From Gammaproteobacteria bacterium (GTDB taxonomy: Bacteria; Pseudomonadota; Gammaproteobacteria; GCA-001735895), in the NCBI GenBank assembly GCA_024225395.1, contig JAAEMR010000022.1, positions 1 through 45,667 on the forward strand: a stretch of DNA of 45,667 nt, given 5' to 3'. Position 1 is the first letter of the stretch, and every line of letters starts with the position of its first letter. This document shows, piece by piece, positions 27,676 to 40,507 of this stretch. The position numbers and the translations under genes were made by a program. The notes under the pieces were generated by a model. The model was given only the letters and a program-made list of their open reading frames with translations, searched no databases and was not told where the DNA came from.

Positions 27676-29019
27676 TTGAAAAACGATCTGTGGGAACAGT
27701 GTATAACTCATCTTGAAACAGAACTGAGTGAGCAACAATTTAATACCTGGATACTGCCCCTTCAAGCAGGCCTTGAAAATAATACATTAAAACTGCTAGC
27801 ACCCAACCGTTTCGTCATGGACTGGGTAAGGAAAAACTTCCTGAGCAAGATAAAAACAACAGTTCACCATTTAGATGACACAAAAACAATTGATGTTTCT
27901 ATCAATATCGGTAGCCAGGTTAAACCAGCTTCAAATGAAAACAATAATCATTCTCTAAATTCGGCTCACCAACAACCTCCTTCAGTCAATCAAGCCTACC
28001 CCGCTAATTTGAATGAATCTCAGGTTTTTGAAAATTATGTGGAAGGAAAATCAAACCAGTTAGCTCGTGCAGCCTCAATCCAGGTCAGTAGCAAACCGGG
28101 TTCAGATTACAACCCGCTGTATATTTACGGGGGTGTCGGACTCGGCAAAACTCATTTAATGCAGGCAGCTGGTAATCAGATAAAAAGACTTCGCCCAGAA
28201 AGTAATGTTGTTTATGTCAATTGTGAACGTTTTGTTTCTGACATGGTTAAAGCTTTGCAGCACAGCAAAATCAATGAGTTTAAAAACTTTTATCGAAGTG
28301 TAGATGCTTTACTAATCGATGATATTCAATTCCTTGCCGATAAAAATAGATCACAGGAAGAGTTTTTTCATACCTTTAACTCTTTATATGAATCAAAAGC
28401 TCAGATGATTATCACCTGTGATCGTTATCCCAAAGAAATTGACGGGCTGGAAGAAAGAATAAGATCTCGTTTAGGCTGGGGCTTAGCAGTGGATATTAAA
28501 CCGCCCGACCTGGAAACTCGTGTCGCAATATTACAGAGCAAGGCTGAATCCATACATGCACATTTACCTGAGGAAGTCGCTTTCTTCATTGCCAGTAAAT
28601 TCAAATCGAACATTCGTGAACTGGAAGGCGCATTAAAAAGGGTAATAGCCCACGCTCACTTCACCGGACACCCGATCACTCAGGAATTTACCCGGGAAGC
28701 CCTGAAAGATTTACTGGCTGTTCAGGATAAAAAAATAACCATAGAAAATATTCAAAAAACGGTGTCTGATTATTTTAAAGTGTCTATTTCTGATTTGTTA
28801 TCGAGTCGTAGAACCCGATCTATAACACGGCCAAGACAAATAGCGATGGCTTTATCGAAACAATTGACCAGGCACAGTTTACCCGAAATTGGCAGTGCAT
28901 TTGGTGGACGTGATCATACAACAGTTTTACATGCCTGCCGTAAAGTGACTGAATTGTGCCAGGAAGATCATTTAATCAATGAGGATTTCGAAAACCTGTT
29001 TAGAACGCTTAGTAACTAA
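27676..29019 (+). CDS. dnaA: Chromosomal replication initiator protein DnaA
   Basis: Origin-binding AAA+ initiator. Domain I starts [27 protein letters not shown] low-complexity Asn/Gln/Pro linker follows (about 90-115). The AAA+ core has [10 protein letters not shown] (Lys158, Thr159) and LLIDDIQFL, with the arginine-finger region near [11 protein letters not shown]. The C-terminal DNA-binding domain contains [15 protein letters not shown]. It starts at TTG 27676, with AGGAT nine bases upstream; no ATG fits the conserved N-terminus. The 447-aa length is normal. It faces away from rpmH and is followed by the candidate origin and dnaN. Confidence 0.98.
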   Translation: MKNDLWEQCITHLETELSEQQFNTWILPLQAGLENNTLKLLAPNRFVMDWVRKNFLSKIKTTVHHLDDTKTIDVSINIGSQVKPASNENNNHSLNSAHQQPPSVNQAYPANLNESQVFENYVEGKSNQLARAASIQVSSKPGSDYNPLYIYGGVGLGKTHLMQAAGNQIKRLRPESNVVYVNCERFVSDMVKALQHSKINEFKNFYRSVDALLIDDIQFLADKNRSQEEFFHTFNSLYESKAQMIITCDRYPKEIDGLEERIRSRLGWGLAVDIKPPDLETRVAILQSKAESIHAHLPEEVAFFIASKFKSNIRELEGALKRVIAHAHFTGHPITQEFTREALKDLLAVQDKKITIENIQKTVSDYFKVSISDLLSSRRTRSITRPRQIAMALSKQLTRHSLPEIGSAFGGRDHTTVLHACRKVTELCQEDHLINEDFENLFRTLSN

Positions 29020-29055
29020 ACATTTGATTAGTTTTGAATAAGTCTGTTAGATAGT

Positions 29056-29064
29056 TGTGGATAA
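29056..29064 (-). promoter_or_regulatory. DnaA box
   Basis: TGTGGATAA, exact complement of TTATCCACA, in the dnaA-dnaN gap. It is inverted relative to the box at 29102. Confidence 0.75.
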
Positions 29065-29101
29065 CTACTGAATAAATATTATGGTTAAATTTATCCATCA
29101 C

Positions 29102-29110
29102 TTATCCACA
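29102..29110 (+). promoter_or_regulatory. DnaA box
   Basis: Exact TTATCCACA. It is the box nearest the AT-rich stretch and just downstream of the degenerate TTATCCATC at 29091-29099. Confidence 0.78.
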
Positions 29111-29238
29111 GTTTACTGATAACATAGTGACAACATAAAATAGTAATTTTTGGTACTTAAGTTGTTGAAATATAATATTATTTTTAGTTTATCAACATTT
29201 TTGATGGTTACTAATAACAATAACAGTTTATATATATA

Positions 29239-30339
29239 ATGAATATTATTATTAATAGAGAACAAATACTCACGCCTTTACAACATGTCATTGGAGCCGT
29301 TGAGCGAAAACAAACCTTACCTATTTTAGGCAATGTATTAATTCAGTCGGACAATGGGAAAGTTACATTAACGGCTACAGATCTGGAAATAGAATTAATC
29401 GCCAGTCTGGATATAACCATTACTGAAGATTTTTCTACCACAGTGCCTGCACGAAAATTATTAGATATATGTAAAGCCCTGCCTCAGAATGCAGAAATAA
29501 AATTTACTTTTGAAGAACATAAATTGATTCTGAATTCAGGTAGAAGTCGATTTTCTTTAGCTACCCTGCCCTCTAAAGATTTCCCGAAAATAGATGAAAT
29601 GAAATCTGTTAGTCAATTCACTATTCCTCAGAAAGTCCTGAAGTTGTTGATTGATAAAACAGCCTTTGCCATGGCTCAACAGGATGTGCGCTACTATCTA
29701 AATGGCATGTTATTAGAGATATCGAAAGATGGTGTAAGACTGGTTGCTACCGATGGTCACCGCCTGGCATTAAGTGAGTACAATGAATCAACAGGTTTAA
29801 GTTTTGAAAAACAGTTAATTATTCCTCGTAAAGGCGTACTGGAACTAGCTCGATTATTAACTCCAGTCGACGATGAAGTTATCATCACCTTGAGTCAAAA
29901 TCATATTCGAGCAGAAACTACAGATTTAGTATTTACTTCAAAATTAATTGATGGAAAATATCCTGACTACAATAGGGTAATACCCGTAGACGGTAATAAA
30001 AAAATGACCGTTAACCGAGAGCTGCTGAAACAGTCTTTGCATCGAATTTCTATACTTTCAAATGAAAAGTACAGAGGAATTCGATTAATTTTCAGTGAAA
30101 ATAATTTATCCATTCAAGCGAATAATCCCGATCAGGAAGAAGCTGAAGAGGAAATCACTGTTCAGTATAATGAGGCAAATATTGAAATTGGTTTCAATGT
30201 TACATACCTACTCGATGTGTTCTCAGTTCTTGATTCTGAAGAAATAGAAATAAATCTAAAAGATGCTAACAGTAGCTGCATAATAACATCAACAGAATCA
30301 AATCTGTTTCGCTATGTTGTTATGCCGATGCGTTTATAA
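29239..30339 (+). CDS. dnaN: DNA polymerase III beta sliding clamp
   Basis: Ring-shaped processivity factor of the replicase. It begins MNIIINREQILTPLQHVIGAVERKQTLPILGNVLI and ends RYVVMPMRL, both nearly invariant in gammaproteobacterial clamps. Internal marks include YYLNGMLLEI, RLVATDGHRLALSE and DGKYPDYNRVIP. The 366-aa length equals E. coli. The ATG is preceded by an AT-rich stretch with no visible Shine-Dalgarno. It heads the dnaN-recF-gyrB cluster, with recF 15 bases downstream. Confidence 0.98.
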   Translation: MNIIINREQILTPLQHVIGAVERKQTLPILGNVLIQSDNGKVTLTATDLEIELIASLDITITEDFSTTVPARKLLDICKALPQNAEIKFTFEEHKLILNSGRSRFSLATLPSKDFPKIDEMKSVSQFTIPQKVLKLLIDKTAFAMAQQDVRYYLNGMLLEISKDGVRLVATDGHRLALSEYNESTGLSFEKQLIIPRKGVLELARLLTPVDDEVIITLSQNHIRAETTDLVFTSKLIDGKYPDYNRVIPVDGNKKMTVNRELLKQSLHRISILSNEKYRGIRLIFSENNLSIQANNPDQEEAEEEITVQYNEANIEIGFNVTYLLDVFSVLDSEEIEINLKDANSSCIITSTESNLFRYVVMPMRL

Positions 30340-30354
30340 AAACATAGAAATCAA

Positions 30355-33835
<3,481 letters not shown>

Positions 33836-33838
33836 CCA

Positions 33839-34417
33839 GTGGATACCGACGTAATTATTTTCTGGGCAGTTTTACTATTTGTTATAGCTTTTGTAATAAA
33901 TATTTATAATCACCTTGTTAGAATTAAACATAATGTCTCTAAGGCATGGTCGAATATAGATGTGCTATTAAAGCAACGTCATGATGAAATACCCAAACTG
34001 GTAGAAACCTGTAAACAGTACATGAAGTTCGAAAAAGATACCCTGGAAAAGGTGATGCAGGCTCGAAATCAGGTATCAGCCAGTAGACAGTCCCAGGATA
34101 TGGCTGGATTAGGTGAGGCAGAAGGAATGCTTAGAATGGGGTTAGGGAATTTATTTGCAGTAGCTGAAGCTTATCCAGAGTTAAAATCCAATGAAAATTT
34201 CCAACACCTACAACATCGTATAAGTTCTATTGAGTCAGCAATTGCAGATAGAAGAGAATTTTATAATGAGTCTGTGAATATTAATAATACACGTATAGAA
34301 CAGTTTCCAGATATTATTATCGCAAAAGGTTTAGATTTTAAAGCCAGAGATCTACTAGAATTTAATGTTGAAGAAATTAAAGATGTTAATTTGAATAATT
34401 TATTTTCTGATGGATAA
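33839..34417 (+). CDS. LemA family protein
   Basis: A membrane-anchored helical-bundle protein of unknown function. One N-terminal transmembrane segment (about 4-24) precedes the family core, which includes HNVSKAWSNIDVLLKQRHDEIPKLVETCKQY and the later block RREFYNESVNINNTRIEQFP. The 192-aa length is normal. The start is GTG at 33839, only three bases after the gyrB stop; no ATG precedes the membrane segment, so coupling to gyrB is likely. The next gene encodes a GIDE-domain protein, a common LemA partner. The pair is probably an envelope-maintenance module, but this is inferred from context only. Confidence 0.92.
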   Translation: MDTDVIIFWAVLLFVIAFVINIYNHLVRIKHNVSKAWSNIDVLLKQRHDEIPKLVETCKQYMKFEKDTLEKVMQARNQVSASRQSQDMAGLGEAEGMLRMGLGNLFAVAEAYPELKSNENFQHLQHRISSIESAIADRREFYNESVNINNTRIEQFPDIIIAKGLDFKARDLLEFNVEEIKDVNLNNLFSDG

Positions 34418-34444
34418 CAGTATTTGTCCGTCAATATTATATGT

Positions 34445-35362
34445 ATGATTTCCTGGATTAATGAATATATAAAGGGTTTAAGTTCTGCAGAATATCATTT
34501 ACAGGTTTCCCTGCTTTTTATATTCCTTATTATTTTAATTGTAAAAATTTACAAAACATATCATCGTTATCGATATATCAATGATACTGCAACTTCAAAA
34601 ATAGCCTCTGCTGCACAAGGTTATGTAGAGCTTAAAGGTATGGGTGAATTCATACCCGGGTTGGAAATTACATCCCCTTTTAGTAACCGCCGTTGTTTGT
34701 GGTATCAATGCATAGTAGAAAAGAAAAATAGAAGTGGAAAATATAATTCCTGGTCAGAACAAACCAATGATGTATCTGATCAGCTCTTTTATTTGGAAGA
34801 TAATACGGCTGAATGTGTAGTCATACCTGAAGGTGCTTTAGTTGTACCTTCTGAAGAATTAATTTGGTATGGAAGTAGTTTCCAGGCAAAGTCTAGAGGG
34901 AAACTTAAATCATGGTGGTTTAGTCGATATATTGGCTTTGGATTATATCGATTTACTGAAAAAATAATATCCGTTGCAGAACCACTTTATGTATCTGGAT
35001 TGTTTAAATCAATACAAAAGAAAAGTGATATAAATTCTACCGAAAAACAGGTTGAAGAATTAATAAAAAACTGGAAAAAAGAGCCACAGAAAAAATTACA
35101 ACGATTTGATCTTGATAATAATGGTAAAATTCAGAAACAGGAATGGAAGCTTGTAAGGAAAAAAGCTATTGAAGAAGTACGTGAAAAGCAACAACAAAAT
35201 TTTGTTCATATAGTAAAAAAAACTATAGAAAAAAATCAACCTTTTATAATATCTGCTCTATCAGAAGAGGCATTAAAAAGGAAAAAATTAAGAATACTAT
35301 CAATTTATTTAGTGTTATTTTTTTTCTTATTAATTACTCTTATTGCTGCCGTAAAATTCTAA
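34445..35362 (+). CDS. GIDE-domain membrane protein with EF-hand loop
   Basis: Membrane protein related to the GIDE domain of the MULAN/MAPL E3 ligases, without their RING finger. The first transmembrane segment is about residues 20-37, then ATSKIASAAQGYVELKG, SNRRCLWYQCIVEKK and the beta-rich GIDE region to about 185. A canonical EF-hand calcium loop DLDNNGKIQKQE (222-233) follows, then a charged helix and a C-terminal transmembrane segment (about 284-303). The start is uncertain: ATG 34445 (305 aa) is used here, and TTG 34424 (312 aa) is the alternative. Neither has a Shine-Dalgarno. It follows the LemA gene. The EF-hand is unusual for this family as far as I know. Confidence 0.8.
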   Translation: MISWINEYIKGLSSAEYHLQVSLLFIFLIILIVKIYKTYHRYRYINDTATSKIASAAQGYVELKGMGEFIPGLEITSPFSNRRCLWYQCIVEKKNRSGKYNSWSEQTNDVSDQLFYLEDNTAECVVIPEGALVVPSEELIWYGSSFQAKSRGKLKSWWFSRYIGFGLYRFTEKIISVAEPLYVSGLFKSIQKKSDINSTEKQVEELIKNWKKEPQKKLQRFDLDNNGKIQKQEWKLVRKKAIEEVREKQQQNFVHIVKKTIEKNQPFIISALSEEALKRKKLRILSIYLVLFFFLLITLIAAVKF

Positions 35363-35380
35363 TAAAAAGAGAATAAAAAC

Positions 35381-37420
35381 TTGAATAACCCATTACTAAA
35401 TAACAGTGTTTTACCTCAATTTGAACAAATAAAACCAGCAATAATAAAATCTGCAATTGAAGAAATTTTATTAGAAAACAGAAAGCAAATATCCAGTCTT
35501 GAAAAACTGGAAGAATGTAACTGGGAAAATTTTGTTCAGCCTCTGGAGTTACTGGATGATCGTTTAAATAAAGCCTGGTCACCTGTCAGGCATTTGAATT
35601 CAGTGAAAAGTAGTGATGAATTAAGAGAAGTCTATAATGAATGTCTACCCCTGATGAGTGAGTATTCCACTGAAATAGGACAAAACAAAAAATTATTTGA
35701 TGGTTATCAGCAGATTTCAAACAGTGATAATTATAATGATCTCAATGATGCCCAACAAAAAACACTCAAAGACTCTTTGCTATATTTTAAATTAGGTGGA
35801 GTTGATTTATCGGGTGAAGATAAGAAAAAATATCAATCTATACAAAAAAAATTATCTGAATTACAAACAAACTATGAAAATAATTTACTGGATTCAACTC
35901 AATCCTGGGAATTGATTTTAGAGGACGATTGCCGTTTACAGGGTTTGCCTGATTATGCAGTTGCTATGTTAAAACAATATGCTGAACAGAAGTCACTGAC
36001 TGGTTACAGAATAACTCTTGATATGCCCTGTTATATAGCGGTGATAACTTATGCTGCCGATAGAAATTTAAGAAAGGAAATTTATCAGGCTTTCAGTACA
36101 CGTGCTTCGAATCAGGGTTATACCGATAAGAAATGGGATAATGCTGCAAATATGGTCGAAATCCTACGAAATAGAAAGGAGAAAGCAAATTTATTGGGTT
36201 TTTCCCACTACTCAGAATTATCTCTTCAAACCAAAATGGCGACTAGCTATGATGAAGTGGTTAAGTTTTTAAACGAACTGGCTGAAAAAAGCTTACCCGT
36301 CGCACACAAAGATATAGAGCAGCTTAAAGAATTTGCCAAATCAGAAGGTTTTACCGAGGAATTAATGGCCTGGGATAATGCATACTACAGTGAAAAATTA
36401 AAACAACAGAAATATAAAATTTCAGATGAAGATTTAAAACCCTATTTTTCTGAGGACCTGGTGGTTAGCGGGTTATTCAAAATAGTTGAAAAGCTTTACC
36501 AGATAAAAATATCAGAAGTAATAAATGAAATTCAAACATGGCATGATGATGTCAGGTTTTTTCAAATACAGAATGCAGATGGAGAAATATCAGGAAAATT
36601 TTATCTCGATTTATATGCCCGTGATGGCAAACGAGGCGGTGCCTGGATGGATGAATGTATTAATCGATATAAAATAAATGAAAAAATTCAACAGCCTGTT
36701 GCTTATTTAACCTGTAATTTAACACCTCCGATAGGTGATGAACCTGCCCTGTTTACTCATGATGAGGTAATCACTTTATTTCATGAATTTGGTCACGGTT
36801 TACATCATATGTTAACAACCGTTGATGTTCCTGAAGTTTCAGGGATCAATGGAGTGGAATGGGACGCTGTAGAGTTACCCAGTCAGTTTATGGAAAATTT
36901 CTGCTGGCAGAAGGAAGCTTTAGATTTATTTGCAAAACATTATAAAACAGGTGAATCTTTACCAGATGAACTGTATCAGAAAATGATAAAGGCTAAAAAT
37001 TTTCAAAGTTCCTTACAAATGCTAAGGCAAATAGAGTTTTCATTATTTGATATGCAATTACATCAAAGGAATGATGTGGAAACAGAACAGGATATCCAGC
37101 AGATTCTGGATGCTGTCAGAAAAAAAGTAGCTGTTATTATTCCGCCGTCATTTAACAAATTTCAAAATAGCTTTGCACATATATTTGCCGGCGGTTATGC
37201 GGCTGGATACTATAGCTACAAATGGGCTGAAGTTTTATCTGCTGATGCCTTTTCAGCATTTGAAAAAGAAGGAATATTTAACATAAAAACAGGTAAACGT
37301 TTTCTACAATGTATTTTATCTCAGGGTGGATCACGCCCTGCAAGGGAATCTTTTGAATGTTTTATGGGTCGTGAACCAGAAATTAACGCCCTGTTAAGAC
37401 ATAATGGAATAGATGTTTAA
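35381..37420 (+). CDS. prlC: Oligopeptidase A (M3 zinc metallopeptidase)
   Basis: Cytosolic zinc peptidase that degrades short peptides, including cleaved signal peptides. The HEFGH zinc motif is at 468-472, with the third ligand in the block that follows (GVEWDAVELPSQFMENF). The substrate-side block FAGGYAAGYYSYKWAEVLSAD and the N-terminal NNPLLNNSVLPQF match E. coli PrlC. The start is TTG at 35381, because the conserved N-terminus begins there and no ATG is present; the ribosome binding site is weak (AGAGAA). The 679-aa length is typical (E. coli 680). It lies 18 bases after the GIDE gene, so it is likely in the same transcript. Confidence 0.96.
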   Translation: MNNPLLNNSVLPQFEQIKPAIIKSAIEEILLENRKQISSLEKLEECNWENFVQPLELLDDRLNKAWSPVRHLNSVKSSDELREVYNECLPLMSEYSTEIGQNKKLFDGYQQISNSDNYNDLNDAQQKTLKDSLLYFKLGGVDLSGEDKKKYQSIQKKLSELQTNYENNLLDSTQSWELILEDDCRLQGLPDYAVAMLKQYAEQKSLTGYRITLDMPCYIAVITYAADRNLRKEIYQAFSTRASNQGYTDKKWDNAANMVEILRNRKEKANLLGFSHYSELSLQTKMATSYDEVVKFLNELAEKSLPVAHKDIEQLKEFAKSEGFTEELMAWDNAYYSEKLKQQKYKISDEDLKPYFSEDLVVSGLFKIVEKLYQIKISEVINEIQTWHDDVRFFQIQNADGEISGKFYLDLYARDGKRGGAWMDECINRYKINEKIQQPVAYLTCNLTPPIGDEPALFTHDEVITLFHEFGHGLHHMLTTVDVPEVSGINGVEWDAVELPSQFMENFCWQKEALDLFAKHYKTGESLPDELYQKMIKAKNFQSSLQMLRQIEFSLFDMQLHQRNDVETEQDIQQILDAVRKKVAVIIPPSFNKFQNSFAHIFAGGYAAGYYSYKWAEVLSADAFSAFEKEGIFNIKTGKRFLQCILSQGGSRPARESFECFMGREPEINALLRHNGIDV

Positions 37421-37465
37421 TCGTAAGGAATATTACAGAGTAGTGAGTTATTGAAAGGTCACATG

Positions 37466-38176
37466 ATGAAAAAAATAGAATATTTTATTTACTTAATAAT
37501 TTTTACCTTAAGCTTTTCTGTATGGGGTCAGGATGCAGCAAGTGATAATAATGAAATAAGTGAACAGAATTTAAAGCAGGAAGTAAAAGAAAGACAATAT
37601 GTCACCGATAAGTTACGTCTTTCTCTGTATAAAAAAGCAGACTCTAATTCTGGCACGCTAAAGCTTTTATCCTCAGGAGATGTTCTCGATGTACTTGAAA
37701 GGTCCGGACCCTATTCGAAAGTTATTACTGTAGATGGTAAAACAGGTTGGGTTAAAAATGGGTTTCTGGTGTCTATACCAACGGCCAGTTTTTTACTTAA
37801 AGATGAACTTGAAAAAAATGAAAACCTGAGTCGCCAGTTAGAAAAACTTTCAAACACTCAAAAAATTATTGATGATTATGAAAATACTATTATAAAAATG
37901 AATGCAGATAATCAAAATACAGTAGAAGAGTTATCTAAAATTAAGCAGGAATTTGATCAAATAAGTGAAGAGAATAATACATTTAAGGATGAAATTGATT
38001 CATATAAACAGAATAAAAATCAGATAAGTCTGAAAGATATTATCGATTTAGCTCTATTATATTGGTATCTAATACTGGTAGTAGTTTTAGTATTTTTTAT
38101 TATCGGCTTTTTAATAGGTAAAAATATGGTTGAAGCAAAAATAAAAAAACGTTTTCAGGGCGTAAAAGTTTTGTAA
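37466..38176 (+). CDS. Periplasmic SH3-domain, coiled-coil membrane protein (TIGR04211-like)
   Basis: Envelope protein with four parts. A signal peptide (to about residue 22, ending SVWG) comes first. A bacterial SH3 domain (about 45-105) reads [19 protein letters not shown] and ends [12 protein letters not shown] coiled coil runs about 110-185 and a C-terminal transmembrane helix about 195-217. This is the layout of the YgiM/TIGR04211 family, whose role is unknown. The ATG at 37466 is chosen because AAGG lies seven bases upstream and the signal peptide starts there; an in-frame TTG (37451) and ATG (37463) also exist. It lies 14 bases before ubiD. Length 236 aa is close to the family's. Confidence 0.85.
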   Translation: MKKIEYFIYLIIFTLSFSVWGQDAASDNNEISEQNLKQEVKERQYVTDKLRLSLYKKADSNSGTLKLLSSGDVLDVLERSGPYSKVITVDGKTGWVKNGFLVSIPTASFLLKDELEKNENLSRQLEKLSNTQKIIDDYENTIIKMNADNQNTVEELSKIKQEFDQISEENNTFKDEIDSYKQNKNQISLKDIIDLALLYWYLILVVVLVFFIIGFLIGKNMVEAKIKKRFQGVKVL

Positions 38177-38190
38177 ACCTATTTAAGATT

Positions 38191-39654
38191 ATGAAATATC
38201 AGGACTTAAGAGAGTTTATTCAGTCTCTGGAAGAACAGGGAGACTTAATTCGTATTACTCAAAATATTGATCCCTACCTGGAAATAACGGAAGTCGCCGA
38301 CAGGACATTAAAATCTGGTGGCCCTGCCCTGTTATTTGAACAGGCAGGAGATAGCAAGATTCCATTGCTGGCTAATTTATTTGGTACAGAAAAAAGAGTT
38401 GCCCAGGCGTTGGGTGAAGAACAAACCGCAGCACTTCGGGATATTGGAAAATTACTGGCTTTCCTTAAAGAACCTGAACCCCCGAAAGGATTCAAGGATG
38501 CCCTAAAAACTTTACCGATATATCGTAAAGTTCTGGATATGTCTCCCAGGATGATTACAAAACCGCCATGTCAGCAGGTGATTTTTAAAGGCAATGAAGT
38601 TGATCTATCGATGTTCCCCGTTCAGACCTGTTGGCCGGGTGATGCAGGTCCTCTTATTACCTGGGGCCTGGTAACAACCAAGGGGCCCAACAAAGAACGC
38701 CAGAATATGGGAATTTACCGTCAGCAGGTCATTTCCAAAAACAAAGTTATAATGCGCTGGTTATCTCATCGTGGTGGTGCACTCGATTTTAAAGAGTGGC
38801 AACAGGCTAACCCGGATAAACCATTTCCTGTGGTCGTTACCTTAGGGTGTGATCCTGCAACCATTCTTGCCGCAGTTACCCCCATTCCAGATGGTTTGTC
38901 AGAATATGCATTTGCCGGATTATTACGAGGTCGTAAAACAGAGTTAGCCAAATCGTTATTATCAGATTTACAAATTCCGGCCCGGGCTGAAATTATTCTG
39001 GAAGGATTTATTTATCCGGATGAAATGGCTGATGAGGGACCCTTTGGAGATCATACGGGATATTACAATGAAGTAGAAAAATTTCCGGTGTTTACTATCG
39101 AAGCCATAACCATGCGTAAAGACCCCATTTATCATAGTACTTACACCGGAAGGCCACCGGATGAACCTGCTATTTTAGGTTTGGCTTTAAATGAAGTGTT
39201 TGTACCTATTTTACAAAAACAGTTTCCTGAAATTGTTGATTTTTATCTGCCCCCAGAAGGATGTTCTTACCGGGTGGCTATAGTCAGTATGAAGAAACAA
39301 TATCCGGGTCATGCGAAAAGAGTCATGATGGGCGTGTGGTCTTTTTTACGACAGTTTATGTATACCAAATTTGTCATTGTTGTCGACGATGATATCGATA
39401 CCAGAAACTGGCAGGATGTAATCTGGGCAATAACCACGCGTATGGATCCTGCTAGAGATACCACCTTAATAGAAAATACGCCTATCGATTATCTTGATTT
39501 TGCTTCTCCTGTTTCCGGTCTGGGTTCAAAAATGGGGCTTGATGCTACCAATAAATTACCTGGTGAAACAAATAGAGAATGGGGAGAGCCGATTGAAATG
39601 GATGAAGCAGTGAAACAGAAAATTGATTCGCTGTGGAATGAATTAGGAATATAG
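38191..39654 (+). CDS. ubiD: UbiD, 4-hydroxy-3-polyprenylbenzoate decarboxylase
   Basis: Decarboxylates the ubiquinone precursor using prenylated FMN made by UbiX. It begins [19 protein letters not shown], has the GGPALLFE and [10 protein letters not shown] blocks, GDHTGYYN, and [10 protein letters not shown] with the catalytic Glu region. It ends near the family's normal size (487 aa; E. coli 497). Together with the 2Fe-2S flavin reductase two genes downstream it resembles the ubiD-fre neighbourhood of enterics. ubiX is not in the window. The nearby parA-like gene has its own leader of about 100 bases, so it may not be in the same operon. Confidence 0.97.
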   Translation: MKYQDLREFIQSLEEQGDLIRITQNIDPYLEITEVADRTLKSGGPALLFEQAGDSKIPLLANLFGTEKRVAQALGEEQTAALRDIGKLLAFLKEPEPPKGFKDALKTLPIYRKVLDMSPRMITKPPCQQVIFKGNEVDLSMFPVQTCWPGDAGPLITWGLVTTKGPNKERQNMGIYRQQVISKNKVIMRWLSHRGGALDFKEWQQANPDKPFPVVVTLGCDPATILAAVTPIPDGLSEYAFAGLLRGRKTELAKSLLSDLQIPARAEIILEGFIYPDEMADEGPFGDHTGYYNEVEKFPVFTIEAITMRKDPIYHSTYTGRPPDEPAILGLALNEVFVPILQKQFPEIVDFYLPPEGCSYRVAIVSMKKQYPGHAKRVMMGVWSFLRQFMYTKFVIVVDDDIDTRNWQDVIWAITTRMDPARDTTLIENTPIDYLDFASPVSGLGSKMGLDATNKLPGETNREWGEPIEMDEAVKQKIDSLWNELGI

Positions 39655-39752
39655 CCAATAATAAAGGCAGGGTATATTATAAAATTAATCTAAGATTATC
39701 TTTATACGGGATAAATCATTAAAAATGATACGTTAAAAATAAGAGGTAGGAT

Positions 39753-40403
39753 ATGCGCTCTATCATGATTTTAAATGCCAAAGGTGGATCTGGTAAAAGT
39801 ACACTATCAACTAATCTGGCCAGCTACTATGCGAGTACAGGAAATAAAGTTTTACTGGTAGATTATGATCCTCAACACTCAAGCCTGGACTGGCTAAAAG
39901 AAAGACCGGTTGGTAGACCAGGCATTTCATCTGCCGATGGAAGTAAAGGAACGGTAAGAACGCCTCGCAATATAGATTATGTTATTTATGACACGCCCGC
40001 AGCAGTCAGAGGGAAACAATTAACCGCATTAATTAGAAAAACACAGAGTATTATTATTCCCATATTACCTTCACCTATTGATATGCGAGCTGCAACGCCT
40101 TTTATCCGTGAAGTTTTAAATAATGGAAAAGTCAGTAGAAAAGAAACTCGTGTTGCGCTGGTAGCAAATCGATGCAGAGAAAACACTAATGTTTATCATT
40201 TGCTGGAAGAGTATCTGAAAAAAGTACGAAAAGCGCCGTTCATCAGTGTTATACGCGAAACACAAAACTATAATAAAGCATCAGATAGAGGATTGGGTAT
40301 TTTTGAATTACCGGGCTATATGGTAAACCGGGATCTTGAACAATGGGATCCAATCATTCAGTGGTTAAATAGCCGAAGAAGTCAGCCTATTAAAAGAAAA
40401 TAA
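39753..40403 (+). CDS. Orphan ParA/MinD-family ATPase
   Basis: Deviant Walker ATPase of the ParA type, used for positioning DNA or protein complexes. The motif is KGGSGKST (10-17) with the signature Lys10 and Lys15. The second motif is VLLVDYDPQHSS, followed by YVIYDTPAAV. At 216 aa it is shorter than chromosomal ParA and lacks the N-terminal HTH domain. There is no parB next to it, so it is not the partner of the parS sites at recF. A good AGAGGTAGG Shine-Dalgarno precedes the ATG. Similar orphan ATPases position flagella, chemotaxis arrays or enzymes; the cargo here is unknown. Confidence 0.85.
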   Translation: MRSIMILNAKGGSGKSTLSTNLASYYASTGNKVLLVDYDPQHSSLDWLKERPVGRPGISSADGSKGTVRTPRNIDYVIYDTPAAVRGKQLTALIRKTQSIIIPILPSPIDMRAATPFIREVLNNGKVSRKETRVALVANRCRENTNVYHLLEEYLKKVRKAPFISVIRETQNYNKASDRGLGIFELPGYMVNRDLEQWDPIIQWLNSRRSQPIKRK

Positions 40404-40507
40404 AAAACCATATGGAAATCAAGGGCTTATTAGTGTTTTCTAATACTTCCTATTTCACTTGAAAAGACTTAGACTGCTCGACCAATAGATTTCTAACTAA
40501 TACAACT

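Larger units (their letters stand above)
29020..29238. other. Candidate chromosomal origin (oriC), dnaA-dnaN gap
   Basis: This 219-base gap has two perfect DnaA boxes (29056-29064 minus, 29102-29110 plus) and a degenerate one (29091-29099, TTATCCATC). They are followed by about 120 bases of nearly pure AT with runs such as TATAATATTATTTTTAG, suited to unwinding. Genes are oriented away from this region on both sides (rpmH leftward, dnaN rightward). Only two or three boxes is few, so part of the origin may also lie in the rpmH-dnaA gap. Confidence 0.6.

Noticed and set aside
39753-40403. Assignment of this ParA as the chromosomal ParA for the recF parS sites
   Set aside because: It lacks the adjacent parB and the N-terminal DNA-binding extension, and is too short. 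True parAB probably lie outside this window.
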